A stretch of DNA of 64,000 nucleotides, from NCBI RefSeq assembly GCF_008807415.1, contig NZ_CP043626.1, positions 1,736,001 through 1,800,000 of the forward strand. Direction: 5' to 3'. Origin of the DNA: Pseudomonas denitrificans (nom. rej.). Its GTDB lineage: Bacteria; Pseudomonadota; Gammaproteobacteria; Pseudomonadales; Pseudomonadaceae. Position numbers and translations under genes: made by a program. Shown here in pieces: positions 20,954-29,695 of this stretch; positions within the stretch are counted from its first letter, which is position 1; every line of letters begins with the position of its first letter. The notes below the pieces were generated by a model, which made no database searches, was not told the origin of the DNA, and saw only the letters and a program-made list of their open reading frames with translations.

Positions 20954-21871
20954 ATGAATTCTTCATCGACATTGAGGGATGACGCTTTCGAGGCGTGGCT
21001 GGGACAGGTCAACCGGGCGTGCGGTCGTTTCGATGCGCGCACCCTCGGCCCCCAGTTCCATGGACGGTTGCGCGAATACCAGGGCGGTGCGATCAAGCTT
21101 TCCGTGGTCGACATGGCCCAGGTGCACCTGTACCGGACCAGCAAGGAAGTCGGCACCAGCGCCGGCGGGCACTATTACGCGGTGTTCCAGCTCGAAGGGC
21201 GCTCGCGCCTGGAACAGGGCGACAACCGCGTGGAACTGTCGCGCGGCGACATCAGCCTGATCGACGCCAGCCGGCCCAGCGACATGACCTACCTGGAGGA
21301 ATCCCGGCAGCTCTCGCTGATCCTGCCGCGCCAGGTGATCGAGCGCGGGCTGCGCATGTCTGAAGTGACCTGCGCGTCGAAGATCCCGGCCAGCTCGCCG
21401 ATCGCCGTGCTCGCCAACCGCCTGATCGTCGAGACCAGCCAGCAGGAAAGCCTCGGCATGCTGGAAAGCGAGGCGACCCTGGACGCCCTGGTGACGCTGC
21501 TGCGCCCTGCGCTGGCCAGCCAGGACGCCGAGCAGGACAACCACGAACGCATGTTCCGCAAGGCCACGGCCTTCATCGACCAGCACATCGGCGCCGAAGA
21601 GCTCTGCCCCGAGCTGATCGCCCGTGAAGTGGGCATCTCGGTGCGCGGCCTGTACCGCATGTTCGCCAAGAAGGGCCTGGTGGTGGCGCAGTACATCAAG
21701 AACCGCCGCCTGGACTTCTGCGCCGAGACTCTGCGCAACGCCCAGTTCGAGCAGAAGCTGTCGGCGCTCGGTTACGCCTGGGGCTTCTCCGATTCGAGCT
21801 ACTTCTCCACGGCCTTCAAGGGCCGCTTCGGGGTGTCGCCGGGCGAGTACCGCAAGCGTTACGCGAATTGA
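20954..21871 (+). CDS. feaR: FeaR, AraC-family activator of aromatic amine/aldehyde oxidation
   Basis: The 305-residue protein has an AraC-binding-like cupin domain (residues ~50-170, GGHYYAVFQLEGRSRLEQGD) and a C-terminal AraC helix-turn-helix pair (LIAREVGISVRGLYRMFAKKG, then YAWGFSDSSYFSTAFKGRFG). The overall pattern is that of E. coli FeaR, which activates the phenylacetaldehyde dehydrogenase gene. A TTG three codons upstream is less likely than this ATG. The gene precedes a cytochrome c gene and feaB on the same strand and follows paaX, which supports control of phenylacetate formation. Confidence 0.85.
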   Translation: MNSSSTLRDDAFEAWLGQVNRACGRFDARTLGPQFHGRLREYQGGAIKLSVVDMAQVHLYRTSKEVGTSAGGHYYAVFQLEGRSRLEQGDNRVELSRGDISLIDASRPSDMTYLEESRQLSLILPRQVIERGLRMSEVTCASKIPASSPIAVLANRLIVETSQQESLGMLESEATLDALVTLLRPALASQDAEQDNHERMFRKATAFIDQHIGAEELCPELIAREVGISVRGLYRMFAKKGLVVAQYIKNRRLDFCAETLRNAQFEQKLSALGYAWGFSDSSYFSTAFKGRFGVSPGEYRKRYAN

Positions 21872-22194
21872 CTCGGGTGGTGGACGGCGATACCCGGCGG
21901 CCTTGTGCCGCCTATTGATGGGTATCGCTGCGCTCCACTAAACGCCCGCTTGCACCACCGTCCCCCGACTGCCCCTTGTAGGATGGGTGGAGCGCAGCGA
22001 TACCCATGCTGCCTGCCGCCGGCTCATACGCTAGCCGGTTTCGCCCCATGACCCTCGTCACCTGAGCGCCACCTTGGCACTCCCGCCAACACGTCTGGCA
22101 CAGAGGAAAAGACCCTCCCCGACGCCGCTGGCAACAATCACCTTCGATGACGCGCGCCATCCGGCCGCAAGCTGTACTCGAAGGTGATTTCCCG
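21872..22194. repeat. Family-B inverted repeat between feaR and the cytochrome gene
   Basis: GGTATCGCTGCGCTCCAC at 21921 is mirrored exactly near 21987, each extended to ATGGG, making perfect 21-bp arms 48 bp apart. The rest of this 320-bp gap shows no gene; the promoter for the cytochrome-feaB unit must lie in the last ~180 bp. Confidence 0.7.
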
Positions 22195-22599
22195 ATGTCC
22201 CGCAACAAGCTCCGACTCCGCGCCCTCGGCCTGCTGCTGGCCGGCGCACTGCTGCAACCGGTCCTGGCGTTCGCCGGTGACTGCCCGGCCAGCGACGCCC
22301 AGCAGGGCGAAACCGTCTTCGCCCGCGACTGCTCGATCTGCCACACCGCCAAGGCCGACGGCCCCGGCATGATGGGCCCCAACCTGCATGGCGTAGTCGG
22401 CCGCATGGCCGGATCGCTTGCCGGCTTCAGCTATTCCCAGGCGATGAAAGGCAAGGGCGCGGCCTGGTCGCGTGACAACCTCGATGCCTTCGTCAGCCAG
22501 CCCCAGGCCGCCGTGCCCGGAACCTACATGCCCTTCGCAGGCCTGGCCGACGCGGCCGAGCGGCGGGCGCTCACCTGCTGGCTGAGCCAGCAGCACTGA
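22195..22599 (+). CDS. Periplasmic class-I cytochrome c
   Basis: The 134-residue protein has a Sec signal peptide (RNKLRLRALGLLLAGALL, cleavage probable after LAFA), one haem-binding CSICH near residue 48 and a distal Met in TYMPFAG. The form is that of small mitochondrial/c2-like cytochromes. AAGGTGA lies 9 bases before the ATG. It is 16 bp upstream of feaB. The likely role is electron acceptor for a periplasmic dehydrogenase, perhaps a quinohaemoprotein amine or alcohol dehydrogenase supplying phenylacetaldehyde; no such enzyme is in the window. Confidence 0.85.
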   Translation: MSRNKLRLRALGLLLAGALLQPVLAFAGDCPASDAQQGETVFARDCSICHTAKADGPGMMGPNLHGVVGRMAGSLAGFSYSQAMKGKGAAWSRDNLDAFVSQPQAAVPGTYMPFAGLADAAERRALTCWLSQQH

Positions 22600-22615
22600 T
22601 CAATCAGGAGAGACC

Positions 22616-24106
22616 ATGAACGTCACACAGACCCTGCCTCAGGTCACTGCCTTCCTGGCACGCAAGCATGGCTGCTTCATCGACGGCGCCTGGGTGGTGC
22701 CCGAGGGCGCCCGCACCGACGTGCTGAACCCGGCCACCGGCGAGGCGATCTCCAGCGTCGCCGACATCGATACCGACCTTCTTGACCGCGCCGTGAAATC
22801 TGCCCAGGCGGCCTACAAATCCCGCGTCTGGGCCGACCTGCGCCCGGCCGACCGCGAGCGCATCCTGCTGCGCTTCGCCGACCTGGTGGAAGCCAATGGC
22901 GAGGAACTGGCCCAGCTGGAAACCCTCAGCCAGGGCAAGTCGATCAACATCTCGCGCATGCTGGATGTCGGCGCCACCGTCGAATTCATGCGCTACATGG
23001 CCGGCTGGGCGACCAAGATCGAAGGGCAGTCGCTGAACGTCTCCATCCCGCTGCCGCCCGGCGCCAAGTTCACCGCCTACACCCGCCGCGAGCCGCTGGG
23101 CGTGGTCGCCGGCATCGTGCCGTGGAACTTCCCGCTGATGATCGCCGTGTGGAAGCTGATCCCGGCGCTGGCCACCGGCAACAGCGTGGTGATCAAGCCC
23201 GCCTCGGAAACCCCGCTGACCGCTCTGCGCCTGGCCGAACTGGCCTTCGAGGCCGGTGTGCCGGCTGGCGTGTTCAACCTGGTGACCGGCGACGGCCCGC
23301 GCATCGGTGGCGGCCTGGCCAGCCACAAGCTGGTCAACAAGGTCTCCTTCACCGGTTCCACCGCAGTGGGTCGCAGCGTCGGCCTGGCCGCCGTGCAGAA
23401 TATGACCCGCTTCGCCCTGGAGCTGGGCGGCAAGAACCCGATGATCGTCCTCGCCGACGCCAACATCGACAACGCCGTGCAAGGCGCGCTGCTGGGCGGC
23501 CTGCTGAACAACGGCCAGGTCTGCGCCGCGGCGTCGCGTTTCTACGTGCACCGCTCGCGTTACGACGAGTTCGTCGAGAAGCTGGCCGCCGCGGTCGCCG
23601 GCATGAGCCTGGGCGAGGGCATGGACCCTACTGCGCAGATCAACCCGCTGGTTTCTGCCAAGCAGCAGCGCAGCGTACTCGACCACATCGCCCGTGCCGG
23701 CGAGCAGGGCGCGCGCATCGTCTGTGGTGGCGAGCAGGTTGGTGGAAGTGGTTTCTACGTGCAGCCCACCGTGCTGGCCGACGTGACCATGCAGATGGCC
23801 GTGGCCCGCGACGAAGTGTTCGGCCCGGTGCTGGCGGTCCTGCCGTTCGAAGAGGACGAGCAGGCCATCGCGATGGCCAACGACAGCGAATACGGCCTGG
23901 GCGCGAGCCTGTGGACCAACGACCTGTCGAAGGCGATGAACATGGTCCCGCGCATCGAGTCCGGCACTGTGTGGGTCAACGCCCACGTGCTGCTCGACCC
24001 GAGCATGCCCTTCGGCGGCGTCAAGCAGTCGGGCATGGGCCGCGAGTTCGGCCGCGCCGTGGTCGAGGCCTATACCGAGATCAAGTCGGTGTGCATCGCG
24101 CACTGA
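22616..24106 (+). CDS. feaB: FeaB-type phenylacetaldehyde dehydrogenase
   Basis: The 496-residue NAD-dependent aldehyde dehydrogenase has the catalytic Glu in RFALELGGKNPMIV and the nucleophile in NNGQVCAAASRFYV (about residue 302), plus the FTGSTAVGRSVG cofactor loop. With feaR upstream and the paa catabolon next door, phenylacetaldehyde is the likely substrate, giving phenylacetate for PaaK. General aldehyde activity cannot be excluded. A strong terminator follows. Confidence 0.87.
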   Translation: MNVTQTLPQVTAFLARKHGCFIDGAWVVPEGARTDVLNPATGEAISSVADIDTDLLDRAVKSAQAAYKSRVWADLRPADRERILLRFADLVEANGEELAQLETLSQGKSINISRMLDVGATVEFMRYMAGWATKIEGQSLNVSIPLPPGAKFTAYTRREPLGVVAGIVPWNFPLMIAVWKLIPALATGNSVVIKPASETPLTALRLAELAFEAGVPAGVFNLVTGDGPRIGGGLASHKLVNKVSFTGSTAVGRSVGLAAVQNMTRFALELGGKNPMIVLADANIDNAVQGALLGGLLNNGQVCAAASRFYVHRSRYDEFVEKLAAAVAGMSLGEGMDPTAQINPLVSAKQQRSVLDHIARAGEQGARIVCGGEQVGGSGFYVQPTVLADVTMQMAVARDEVFGPVLAVLPFEEDEQAIAMANDSEYGLGASLWTNDLSKAMNMVPRIESGTVWVNAHVLLDPSMPFGGVKQSGMGREFGRAVVEAYTEIKSVCIAH

Positions 24107-24138
24107 TTGATAGTGAGAGCAACACCCTCGTTTAGCAG

Positions 24139-24162
24139 CGGGCCTTCGGGCCCGTTTTTTTT
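24139..24162 (+). terminator. Rho-independent terminator after feaB
   Basis: CGGGCC-TTCG-GGCCCG followed by eight T, about 32 bp after the feaB stop. Confidence 0.9.
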
Positions 24163-24185
24163 GTGCAGGATTTGGAGGGGGAAAC

Positions 24186-24326
24186 CTGTAGGAGCGAGCT
24201 TGCTCGCGAACCGCCCAGCCACAGCGGAGAGCGGCGTGTTGATCGGTAGGATGGGTGGAGCGCAGCAATACCCATGCTGATGGCGCAGGGCATTGATGGG
24301 TATCGCTGCGCTCCACGCCATCCTAC
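24186..24326. repeat. Family-A fragment and family-B palindrome
   Basis: A CCTGTAGGAGCGAGCTTGCT fragment is followed by a long palindrome whose outer ends are GTAGGATGG and CCATCCTAC (24246-24326). Its inner arms contain the GGTATCGCTGCGCTCCAC core, one copy carrying a single change. Confidence 0.75.
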
Positions 24327-24343
24327 TCGGAGTGGCATGGAGG

Positions 24344-24416
24344 GTAGGGCGCATAACCTGGAACAGGTTATCCGCCAGCTGCACGGCGGATAACGCTGGC
24401 GCGTTATGCGCCCTAC
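24344..24416. repeat. Palindrome GTAGGGCGCATAAC...GTTATGCGCCCTAC
   Basis: Perfect 14-bp outer arms and a second inner pair (AGGTTATCCGCC / GGCGGATAACG) make a long cruciform just beyond the fahA stop. A remnant with GTAGGGTGGAAAACG...CGTTATCCGCC lies near 43290. Confidence 0.75.
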
Positions 24417-24432
24417 GGACTGAGCGACGGCC

Positions 24433-25737
24433 TTAGTGGGCCGGCAGGATCCGCCCGCGGCATTCGCCGAAGCCGATGGAGGCATGGCCCTCGCGGCGGC
24501 AGCGGGCGCGCAGGATGATCTCGTCGCCGTCCTCGAGGAAGCGCCGTTCCTCACCGTTGGCCAGCATTACCGGCTGCTTTCCACCAAAGGTCATTTCCAG
24601 CAGGCTGCCGAAGCTGTCCGGGGTTTCCCCGGAGAGGGTGCCGGAGCCGAACAGGTCGCCGGCCTGCAGACGGCAGCCGTTGACGCTGTGGTGCGCCACC
24701 ATCTGCGCGACGGTCCAGTACATGTTCAGCGTGCTGCTCAGGGCGATGCGCTCCGGGGCCTGGTGTTCGCGGCGCATGCGCGCGGTGTGCAGCAGGACTT
24801 CCAGCTCTATATCCAGTGCGCCGCGCTGCTGGTCGCCTTCGTCGTAAAGGTACGGCAGCGGCTGCGGGTCGCCTTCCGGGCGGGCCGGCTGGGCGACGCG
24901 GAACGGTTCCAGCGCCTCGGCGGTGACCACCCAGGGCGACACCGTGGTGGCGAAGCTTTTCGACAGGAACGGCCCCAGCGGCTGGTATTCCCAGGCCTGC
25001 ACGTCACGCGCGGACCAGTCGTTGAGCAGGCAGAAGCCGGCGATGTGGCCGGACGCGGCGTTGATCGGGATGGCCTTGCCCTGGTCATTGCCCTGGCCGA
25101 TCCAGATGCCCAGTTCCAGTTCCAGGTCCATCCGCGCGCAGGGGCCGAACACCGGCACGTCGAGGCCGGCGGGCAGGGTCTGGCCATTGGGGCGACGCAC
25201 CTCGGTGCCGGACGGCACGATGGTCGAGGCACGGCCGTGGTAGCCGATGGGCACGTACTTGTAGTTGGGCAGCAGCGGGTTGTCCGGGCGGAACAGCTTG
25301 CCGACGTTCTGCGCGTGATGGATGCCGACGTAGAAGTCGGTGTAGTCGCCCACCTTGGCCGGCAGGTGCATGCGGCACGCAGCCTGCGGCTTGAGCAGCG
25401 CGGCGCCCAGGTGCTCCATGCGCTTCTGTTCGCCGCTGCCTTCGCTGAGCAGGTGGATCAGCGCGTCGCGCAGGGTGCGGCGCGCCGTGGGGCCTGCGGC
25501 GAAGAAGGCGTTCAGGCTGTCGCCGCTGGCCACCAGCGCGGCCTGGTGTGCGGCGCCATGGAACAGGCCGGCCTCGCAGGCGGTCTTCAGGTCGAAGATG
25601 TAGTCGCCAATGGCGACGCCGCCACGGGGCGAGTCGCCCGGCGGGCTGAACACGCCCAGCGGCAGGTTCTGCAGGGGGAAGTCCGGGTGGCCGTTGGCCG
25701 ATTCGATCCAGCTTTGTGCGTTGTGGGCGGCGCTCAT
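24433..25737 (-). CDS. fahA: Fumarylacetoacetase
   Basis: The 434-residue enzyme hydrolyses fumarylacetoacetate to fumarate and acetoacetate, the last step of tyrosine/homogentisate breakdown. The N-terminal SH3-like domain (VGDYTDFYVGIHHAQNVGKLFRPDNPLLPNY broken by conserved His and Asp) and the metal-binding DLELELGIWIG and LLNDWSARDVQAWEY are clear. AGGAG is 8 bases before this ATG, which lies 1 bp from the hmgA stop. The frame is open 58 codons further inside hmgA, which is not native. A maleylacetoacetate isomerase gene, usual as the third member, is not found next to it. Confidence 0.95.
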   Translation of the reverse strand: MSAAHNAQSWIESANGHPDFPLQNLPLGVFSPPGDSPRGGVAIGDYIFDLKTACEAGLFHGAAHQAALVASGDSLNAFFAAGPTARRTLRDALIHLLSEGSGEQKRMEHLGAALLKPQAACRMHLPAKVGDYTDFYVGIHHAQNVGKLFRPDNPLLPNYKYVPIGYHGRASTIVPSGTEVRRPNGQTLPAGLDVPVFGPCARMDLELELGIWIGQGNDQGKAIPINAASGHIAGFCLLNDWSARDVQAWEYQPLGPFLSKSFATTVSPWVVTAEALEPFRVAQPARPEGDPQPLPYLYDEGDQQRGALDIELEVLLHTARMRREHQAPERIALSSTLNMYWTVAQMVAHHSVNGCRLQAGDLFGSGTLSGETPDSFGSLLEMTFGGKQPVMLANGEERRFLEDGDEIILRARCRREGHASIGFGECRGRILPAH

Positions 25738-25738
25738 G

Positions 25739-27030
25739 TTACTGCTCCTGGGACGGGTCGAAGGTCTTCTGCATGCCGCTCCAGCAGCTGTCGTAGTCAC
25801 GCTGCAGCTGCGGGCAGTCGAGGGCGAAGCGGCTGGGGCGCAGCACGCGGCCGGTCTCGAACATGAAGGCCATGGTCTTGTCGATCTTGTGGGGTTTGAG
25901 GTCGGCGGCAATCGCCTGCACGGTGGTGGCGTTGTCCGGACCGTGGGCGCTCATGCAGTTGTGCAGCGAGGCGCCGCCGGGGACGAAACCGTCGGCCTTG
26001 GCGTCGTAAACGCCCTGGATCAGGCCCATGAATTCGTTCATCAGGTTGCGATGGAACCACGGCGGACGGAAGGTGCTTTCGGCCACCATCCAGCGCGGCG
26101 GGAAGATCACGAAGTCCATGTTGGCCATGCCGTGGGTGTCGCTGGGCGAGGTCAGCACGGTGAAGATGGACGGGTCCGGGTGGTCGTAGCTGATCGAGCC
26201 GATGGTGTTGAAACGGCGCAGGTCGTACTTGTACGGCACGTTGTTGCCGTGCCAGGCGACCACGTCCAGCGGCGAGTGGTCGAGCTGGGTGGCCCAGAGT
26301 TCGCCGAGGAACTTCTGCACCAGTTGCACCGGGCCTTCCACGTCCTCGTAGTGCGCCACCGGGGCAAGGAAGTCGCGGGCGTTGGCCAGGCCATTGCTGC
26401 CGATGGGGCCGAGGTCGGGCAGGCGCAGCGCGGCGCCGTGGTTTTCCGCTACATAGCCGGCGGCCCCGGCTTCCAGCAGCTCGACGCGCAGACGCATGCC
26501 GCGGGGGATCACGGCGATCTCCAGCGGCTCCAGCTCCAGCACGCCCAGCTCGGTGACCAGGCGCAGGCGGCCGGCCTGGGGCACGATCAGCAATTCGCCA
26601 TCGGCGTTGAAGAACACCCGGCGCATCGAGATGTTGGCGCGATAGGCGTACAGGCTGACGCCGCTGCAGGCCTCGGCTTCGGCGTTGGCGGCCATGCATA
26701 GCAGGCCGTCGACGAAGTCGGTAGGCTCCTCGGGCGTCGCGAAGCTGTTCCAGCGCAGGCGGTTGGGGTGATGGGGCCGAGGGCGGTGCCGGTGATCTGC
26801 CGCTCCAGGCGCTCGAAGCGCGGGTGCGCGGCGGACGGCCGGATGCGGTACATCCAGGTACGCCGCGCCTCGCTGCGCGGGACAGTGAAGGCGGTGCCGG
26901 AGAATTGCTCGGCGTAGAGCCCCAGCGGCACCTGCTGCGGCGAGTTCATGCCCACGGGCAGGGCGCCCGGCAGGGCCTCGCTGGCGAATTCGTTACCGAA
27001 CCCGGATTGGTAGGCAGGAGAGGCGGTCAT
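25739..27030 (-). pseudogene. hmgA: hmgA, homogentisate 1,2-dioxygenase, interrupted by a 1-base deletion
   Basis: Two frames together give a complete HmgA. The first (27030 downward) encodes [21 protein letters not shown] to GTALGPITP and then goes astray. The other resumes [20 protein letters not shown] and continues to the normal C-terminus with the metal-binding region [12 protein letters not shown] and the active-site [14 protein letters not shown]. Adding one base in the G4 run at 26765-26768 joins them into 430 residues, matching family size. As written the protein would be truncated and non-functional, predicting homogentisate build-up and brown pyomelanin. Sequencing error is the simpler reading. 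It is divergent from hmgR. Confidence 0.9.
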
Positions 27031-27048
27031 GGTGGTTTCACTCTTGTT

Positions 27049-27067
27049 ATCGTAATCGGATTACGAT
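27049..27067. promoter_or_regulatory. Palindromic operator between hmgA and hmgR
   Basis: ATCGTAATC-G-GATTACGAT is a perfect 9+1+9 palindrome, 18 bp from the hmgA start and 62 bp from the hmgR start. It is a strong candidate for the HmgR (IclR) site; P. putida HmgR is reported to bind a 17-bp palindrome. Confidence 0.8.
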
Positions 27068-27129
27068 TAACGTAATTTCGTGACGACGGGCCGTCAAGTC
27101 CGTCTGGGAGTTCCTTTAAGTTGAAGACC

Positions 27130-27861
27130 ATGAACGACGCACAAGACTCCGTCCCGACGAAGGGCGCCAAGGTGCAATCCGCCGAGGTGGGCACGCAGAT
27201 TCTCAAGGCCCTGGCGGACCTTGCGCCGAGCACCTCGCTCAAGCACCTGGGCGAGTACCTGGACATGCCGGCAGCCAAGGTCCATCGCTACCTGCAGGCG
27301 TTGATCGCCAGCGGCTTCGCCGAGCAGGACCCGCTGACCAACCATTACGGCCTGGGACGCGAGGCGTTGTACGTCGGGCTGGCGGCGATCCGCCGGCTGG
27401 ACGTGGTGAAGGTTGCGAGCCCGGTGCTGGCCGAGTTGCGCGATGTGTTGGGGCAGACCTGCTTCCTCGCCATCTGGGGCAGCCACGGGCCCACCGTGGT
27501 GCAGGTGGAGCCGGCCCAGGGCATGGTCACGCTGGTGACCCAGGTCGGCTCGGTGCTGCCGCTGCACGGATCGTCCACCGGACTGGTGTTCGCGGCCTAC
27601 AAGGATGGGCTGGAGGAGGGCGCTGATTTGGCGGTGCTGGAAGGCATTCGCAGCGAAGGCCTGCATGCGATCCATGGTCTTTTGATGCCGGGGGTGAATG
27701 CGCTGTCGGTGCCGCTGTTCAAGACCGGCCGCGAACTGGCCGGGGTGATTACCGTGGTCGGTTCGCAGGCGAGCTTTGCCGCCGAAGCTCACGGCGACGC
27801 GGCACGGACCCTGCTGGAGTTGGCGCGGGAGGTGAGTTTGCGGATGGGTGGAGAGGTTTGA
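27130..27861 (+). CDS. hmgR: HmgR, IclR-family repressor of homogentisate genes
   Basis: The 243-residue protein has an N-terminal IclR winged helix (GTQILKALADLAPSTSLKHLGEYLDMPAAKVHRYLQALI split across residues ~20-60) and a C-terminal effector domain ending in ARTLLELAREVSLRMGG. It is divergent from hmgA with a perfect palindrome between them. HmgR of P. putida represses hmgABC and responds to homogentisate. The ATG is preferred over an in-frame TTG three codons earlier. Confidence 0.88.
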   Translation: MNDAQDSVPTKGAKVQSAEVGTQILKALADLAPSTSLKHLGEYLDMPAAKVHRYLQALIASGFAEQDPLTNHYGLGREALYVGLAAIRRLDVVKVASPVLAELRDVLGQTCFLAIWGSHGPTVVQVEPAQGMVTLVTQVGSVLPLHGSSTGLVFAAYKDGLEEGADLAVLEGIRSEGLHAIHGLLMPGVNALSVPLFKTGRELAGVITVVGSQASFAAEAHGDAARTLLELAREVSLRMGGEV

Positions 27862-27884
27862 AGTCGATCAGCCAGGGAGTCGAA

Positions 27885-27933
27885 CTGTAGGAGCGGGCCA
27901 TGCCCGCGATCGCGCGCATGGCGCGCTCCTGCA
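27885..27933. repeat. Palindromic intergenic repeat, family A
   Basis: CTGTAGGAGCGGGCCATG...CATGGCGCGCTCCTGCA, between the convergent hmgR and dhcR genes. The shared arms and central CCCGCGATCGCG match the copy at 30.4 kb. Confidence 0.75.
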
Positions 27934-27952
27934 AGGTGCGCGCGGAGTCCGC

Positions 27953-28846
27953 TCACTCCCGCTCCATCCCCGCCCAATCCGTCCCGTTCACCAGCACATC
28001 GCCCAGCGCCTGCGCCGCACTGGAGAGCTTGTGCTCCGTCAGGCAGAACAGCCCCACCCGGCGCTCGATGCGCGGTTCGTCGAGCGCCACGCAACGCGCG
28101 CCCAGTTCCTCCATCTGCTGCCGGCACAGGCGCGGCACGGCGCTCACACCCAGCCCTTCGGCCACCATCCGGCCCACGGTCACCAACTGATGGCTTTCGA
28201 ACGCCACCGGCAGTCGCCCCTGCAACCGGTCTTCCAGTAGCAGACGCACGGCTGACGGGCGTTGCAGGGTAATGAAATGGTCTTCCAGCAACTGCTCCCA
28301 GGTGATCCGGGATTCGTTCGCCAGCGCTGAATCCGCTGGCAGCACCGCGACGAAACGGTCGGTGTAGAAAGGCGTGAAGGTCAGCCCGTCGAGGCTGTCC
28401 GGCTCCAGGGCGATGCCCAGTTCCACCCGGTGGTTGCGCACCATCTCCAGCACCTGCTCGTTGATCACGTCGTGTACCGCCACGTTCACCTTCGGGTGGC
28501 GGTCGCGGAAGGTGCGCAGCACGGCGGGCAGCAGGTTGCCGGCGAAGGAGGGCATGGCGGCGATGGAGACCCTGCCCAGTTGCAGGGTGAAGTGCTGGTG
28601 CATCACTTCCTCGGCGTTGTCCCAGTCCGCCAGCAGGCGGCGTGCCAGGGGCAGCAGTGTTTCGCCCTCCGGCGTCAGCGCCACGCTGCGGGTGGTGCGC
28701 ACCAGCAACTGGCCGCCCAGGGACTCTTCCAGGCTCTTGATCGCCAGGCTCAGTGCCGGCTGCGACAGGTGCAGGCGCTCACAGGCCTGGGCGAAGCTCA
28801 GGCCCTGGGCGACGGCGAGGAAGGCGCGCAGTTGCTTCACAGTCAT
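27953..28846 (-). CDS. dhcR: DhcR-like LysR regulator
   Basis: The 297-residue LysR protein has an N-terminal helix-turn-helix (MTVKQLRAFLAVAQGLSF then LHLSQPALSLAIKSLEE) and a periplasmic-binding-like effector domain (VSIAAMPSFAGNLLPAVL, then FYTDRFVAVLPADS). It is divergent from the CoA-transferase genes with a 7-bp inverted repeat right at its start. In P. aeruginosa the gene at this position (dhcR) controls dehydrocarnitine CoA transferase. Effector here is unknown. Confidence 0.82.
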   Translation of the reverse strand: MTVKQLRAFLAVAQGLSFAQACERLHLSQPALSLAIKSLEESLGGQLLVRTTRSVALTPEGETLLPLARRLLADWDNAEEVMHQHFTLQLGRVSIAAMPSFAGNLLPAVLRTFRDRHPKVNVAVHDVINEQVLEMVRNHRVELGIALEPDSLDGLTFTPFYTDRFVAVLPADSALANESRITWEQLLEDHFITLQRPSAVRLLLEDRLQGRLPVAFESHQLVTVGRMVAEGLGVSAVPRLCRQQMEELGARCVALDEPRIERRVGLFCLTEHKLSSAAQALGDVLVNGTDWAGMERE

Positions 28847-28869
28847 ATTGATAAGAAAACCATATCAAT
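28847..28869. promoter_or_regulatory. LysR-type operator in the dhcR/dhcA intergenic region
   Basis: ATTGATA-N9-TATCAAT is a perfect inverted repeat containing a T-N11-A core. It abuts the dhcR start codon and is ~100 bp upstream of dhcA, a layout expected for autoregulation plus activation of the divergent operon. Confidence 0.7.
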
Positions 28870-28971
28870 CAATTGGAAAAACAAACTTAACAAATCAGTC
28901 GCCGCCGGTGAAGCTGCAGACGCTCTCTGACCACTGAGTCGGACATTCCAAATACAAGAGGCAGCAGCAAC

Positions 28972-29669
28972 ATGGCAGGACTCGACAAGCGTGTAGGCAG
29001 TTACGAGGAAGCCCTCGCCGGGCTCACCGACGACATGACGGTACTGGCGGGCGGATTCGGCATCTGCGGCATCCCGGAAAACCTCATCGCGCACATCCGC
29101 AAGCTGGGCGTGAAGGGCCTGACCGTGGTCTCCAACAATTGCGGCATCGACGGCTTCGGCCTCGGCGTGCTGCTGGAGGACCGCCAGATCCGCAAGATGA
29201 TCGCGTCCTACGTTGGCGAGAACGCGCTGTTCGAGCAGCAGCTGCTGTCCGGTGAGCTGGAGGTCGAACTGACCCCGCAGGGCACCCTGGCGGAAAAACT
29301 CCGTGCTGGCGGCGCCGGCATCCCGGCCTTCTTCACCGCCACCGGCTACGGCACCCCGGTCGCCGACGGTAAGGAAGTGCGCGAGTTCGACGGCCGCCAC
29401 TACGTGATGGAGCGCGCCATCACCGGCGACTTCGCCATCGTCAAGGGCTGGAAGGCCGACCACTACGGCAACGTCATCTATCGCCACACCGCGCAGAACT
29501 TCAATCCGGTAGTCGCCACCGCAGGCCGCATCACGGTCGTCGAGGTGGAGGAGATCGTCGAGCCGGGTGAACTGGACCCGACCCAGATCCACACCCCGGC
29601 ATCTACGTCGACCGCATCATCCAAGGCACCTTCGAGAAGCGCATCGAGAAGCGCACCGTTCGTTCCTGA
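28972..29669 (+). pseudogene. dhcA: 3-oxoacid/dehydrocarnitine CoA-transferase subunit A, frameshifted near its end
   Basis: Residues 1-206 match CoA-transferase alpha subunits (AtoD/ScoA/DhcA): [41 protein letters not shown] and the ending [14 protein letters not shown]. The frame then drifts into a Ser/Ala-rich tail. One extra base in the ACACCCCGG run near 29595 restores [20 protein letters not shown] and a stop at 29669, giving 232 residues, the expected size. As written the frame continues to 30447 through dhcB. Probably a sequencing deletion; if real, the last ~25 residues are lost. Confidence 0.88.
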
Positions 29670-29695
29670 GCCCACCGGACAAGAGAGACAAGAAG

